Shown: in pieces, positions 33,062 to 34,628 of the stretch | Numbering within the stretch: the first letter of the stretch is position 1 | Layout of the letters: every line of letters begins with the position of its first letter | Program-made: the position numbers and the translations under genes | The notes under the pieces: model-generated | The model's database searches: none | What the model was told of the DNA's origin: nothing | What the model saw: the letters and a program-made list of their open reading frames with translations, nothing else | Origin: Chitinophagaceae bacterium | GTDB lineage: Bacteria > Bacteroidota > Bacteroidia > Chitinophagales > Chitinophagaceae | NCBI GenBank assembly: GCA_023229465.1 | Contig: JALNZE010000026.1 | Span: forward strand, 1-34,628 | Reading direction: 5' to 3' | Length of the DNA stretch: 34,628 nt

Positions 33062-33097
33062 AAAGGTCCTGGCAATTTTTGCCGGGACCTTTTTTTT
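33062..33097 (+). terminator. Rho-independent terminator of the exbB-tonB operon
   Basis: aggtcctggcaa and ttgccgggacct form a 12-bp stem with one G-T wobble and a small loop, followed by a T run to 33097. It starts 30 bp after the tonB stop. The heptamer block begins directly after the T run. Confidence 0.9.
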
Positions 33098-33172
33098 CGT
33101 GAGACGTGAGTCGTGAGAAGATAATTTTTTACTTTTCGCTTTTCGCTTCTCACGACTCACGTCTCAGGTCTT
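33098..33172. repeat. Heptamer block with perfect 21-bp inverted repeat, tonB-mnmE gap
   Basis: Left arm 33100-33120 and right arm 33146-33166 are perfect reverse complements over 21 bp, with a 25-nt loop. The left has three units (cgtgaga, cgtgagt, cgtgaga). From 33131 on, six contiguous units run through loop and right arm (acttttc, gcttttc, gcttctc, acgactc, acgtctc, aggtctt). It shares the acgtgag word with the nuoC-nuoD and nuoH-nuoI gaps. It ends about 30 bp before the mnmE start. Confidence 0.85.
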
Positions 33173-33201
33173 TGTTATAATTTCGCTGCGAAAACAATCA
33201 C

Positions 33202-34584
33202 ATGTCAATACAACTCCAGGGATGGGATGATACGATAGTGGCATTGGCTACACCACCGGGTATTGGCGCTATTGGCGTAATAAGGGTTAGTGGCAAACAG
33301 GCATTCGCGATTGTGAATGCGTTGTTCCCTTCTAAGGATCTTTTCCAACAACCTTCTCATACCTTGCAGGTAGGGTACTTACAGCAAAACGGGGTGATGC
33401 TGGATGAAGTGGTGCTTTCCCTTTTTAAATCACCCAGATCGTATACCGGGGAGGATGTGATAGAAATCAGTTGTCATGGCTCACCCTTTATCCAGGAAAA
33501 TATTATCCAGGTAATAACTATGAAAGGGGCAAGGGTGGCTAAGCCGGGCGAGTTTACCCAAAGGGCCTTCCTCAATGGCAAGCTAGACCTGGCACAGGCG
33601 GAAGCTGTTGCCGACCTGATAGCCAGCAATACGGAAGCCAGCCGTAAAACAGCTATACACAGTATGCGAGGTGGATTCTCGTCAGACCTGCATGCCCTGC
33701 GTGAGCAGTTGATCCGTTTCTCTGCCCTGATCGAACTGGAACTTGATTTTTCGCAGGAAGATGTGGCTTTTGCAGACAGGGCGGCATTGAATCATTTGAT
33801 CAGCCAACTCAATGTATCAACCCATCAACTGATCAACTCTTTTCAGTTGGGTAATGTAATCAGGAATGGCGTACAGGTGGCCATCATTGGTAAGCCCAAT
33901 GCCGGTAAATCAACATTGCTGAATACGTTGCTGAATGAGAACCGGGCGATTGTAAGTGAGATTGCCGGAACAACGCGGGATACAGTGGAAGAGATATTAA
34001 ACATCAAAGGGGTATTATTCCGGTTGATAGATACAGCGGGCATAAGGGAACATACGCAGGACCTGATAGAGAGTATTGGTATGGAAAGGAGTTTTGAAAA
34101 AATGCGTGCTGCCAATATAGTCATCTATCTGTTTGATGTGAATGAAATTGATGCCCGCACTTTACAGGTGGTAGTGAATAATTTTAACCAGGAGAATATC
34201 CCCTATATCCTTGTGGGAAATAAGGCTGAAGCGAATGATCCCGCGGTACTAAAACAGTTTGCTTCTTTCGCGGATTGCATTTTTATTTCAGCCAGGGCCA
34301 ATCATAATATTGAGCAGTTGAAGGATGTCTTATTTACCAAAGCCATCAGTGGCAATATCAATAGTGAGGCAACCATTGTAACCAATGCAAGGCATTACGA
34401 GGCATTACAAAAGCTCAGTCATGCCTTAGCCGATGTACAGCGCGGATTAGATGATGAAGTGCCCGGAGACCTGCTGGCATTAGACATCAGGCAGTGCCTG
34501 CATTACCTGGGTACCATTACCGGCCAGATTACCAATGAAGATCAGTTGGATTTTATATTTAGTAAGTTTTGTATTGGAAAGTAA
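33202..34584 (+). CDS. mnmE: tRNA-5-carboxymethylaminomethyl-U34 synthesis GTPase MnmE
   Basis: A 460-residue, complete GTPase that with MnmG modifies U34 of certain tRNAs. An N-terminal folate-binding TrmE_N domain (about 5-125) includes the CHGSP and KPGEFTQRAFLNGKLDLAQAEAV segments. A helical domain is split by the G domain, whose motifs are G1 GKPNAGKST (230-238), G2 with GTTRDTVEE, G3 DTAGIR and G4 NKAE. The terminal CIGK (457-460) holds the catalytic Cys. Start ATG 33202 matches the usual N-terminus. The 44 bases after the stop show nothing. Confidence 0.98.
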   Translation: MSIQLQGWDDTIVALATPPGIGAIGVIRVSGKQAFAIVNALFPSKDLFQQPSHTLQVGYLQQNGVMLDEVVLSLFKSPRSYTGEDVIEISCHGSPFIQENIIQVITMKGARVAKPGEFTQRAFLNGKLDLAQAEAVADLIASNTEASRKTAIHSMRGGFSSDLHALREQLIRFSALIELELDFSQEDVAFADRAALNHLISQLNVSTHQLINSFQLGNVIRNGVQVAIIGKPNAGKSTLLNTLLNENRAIVSEIAGTTRDTVEEILNIKGVLFRLIDTAGIREHTQDLIESIGMERSFEKMRAANIVIYLFDVNEIDARTLQVVVNNFNQENIPYILVGNKAEANDPAVLKQFASFADCIFISARANHNIEQLKDVLFTKAISGNINSEATIVTNARHYEALQKLSHALADVQRGLDDEVPGDLLALDIRQCLHYLGTITGQITNEDQLDFIFSKFCIGK

Positions 34585-34628
34585 CCCCTGCAAAACAACC
34601 TTGCAAAAAACTTATAACAAATGCCCTT

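Noticed and set aside
12671..33172. Heptamer arrays as CRISPR arrays
   Set aside because: Units are 7 bp with no unique spacers, halves are inverted and no cas gene is present.

Overview
The window looks like chromosomal DNA of a Bacteroidota bacterium, most likely Chitinophagaceae or a close relative. The reasons are a complete 14-gene nuo operon with the short Bacteroidota-type NuoG, an ExbB/ExbD/ExbD/TonB cluster with a large first ExbD, a DUF5117/DUF4953-type zinc metalloprotease, a MacB-like permease without an adjacent ATPase, and AT-rich start regions mostly without Shine-Dalgarno sequences. The family-level placement is inference; no rRNA or tRNA gene is present.

Layout. Positions 1-3000 are accessory and visibly more AT-rich. 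They hold a broken AAA ATPase, three same-orientation copies of a 33-bp repeat (111-143, 493-525, 2821-2853), and between copies 2 and 3 a small operon of an AhpD-like CxxC protein, a DUF1348 protein and an AraC-type regulator. Next come a methyltransferase, a 3-oxoadipyl-CoA/acetyl-CoA thiolase and a small secreted protein. On the minus strand lie hisS and a lipoprotein gene. Then, on the plus strand, come a small membrane protein, a PstS-like lipoprotein and a secreted TPR protein, closed by a terminator. The nuoA-N operon occupies 11061-24839 and is followed by a MacB-like permease. Two minus-strand genes follow (a carboxypeptidase-regulatory-like secreted protein and the metalloprotease). 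The exbB-exbD-exbD-tonB cluster and its terminator are next, and mnmE, complete, closes the window.

How the genes work together. The nuo genes encode the proton-pumping NADH:quinone oxidoreductase: E, F and G form the NADH-oxidising arm, B, C, D and I the connecting arm, and A, H and J-N the membrane arm. The resulting proton-motive force is what ExbB/ExbD/TonB would pass to outer-membrane transporters. hisS and mnmE are translation housekeeping genes.

The most unusual signal lies between the genes. Most of the longer junctions inside the nuo operon, plus the tonB-mnmE gap, carry 35-105 bp blocks built from degenerate 7-bp units. The second half of each block is roughly the reverse complement of the first, so each could form a hairpin. 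The heptamer words differ between blocks, but some words recur at distant loci. A one-sided version sits inside the hisS coding sequence. I do not recognise this as a named element class. The second unusual signal is the 33-bp repeat, which bounds a gene cassette and sits exactly where the ATPase reading frame breaks.
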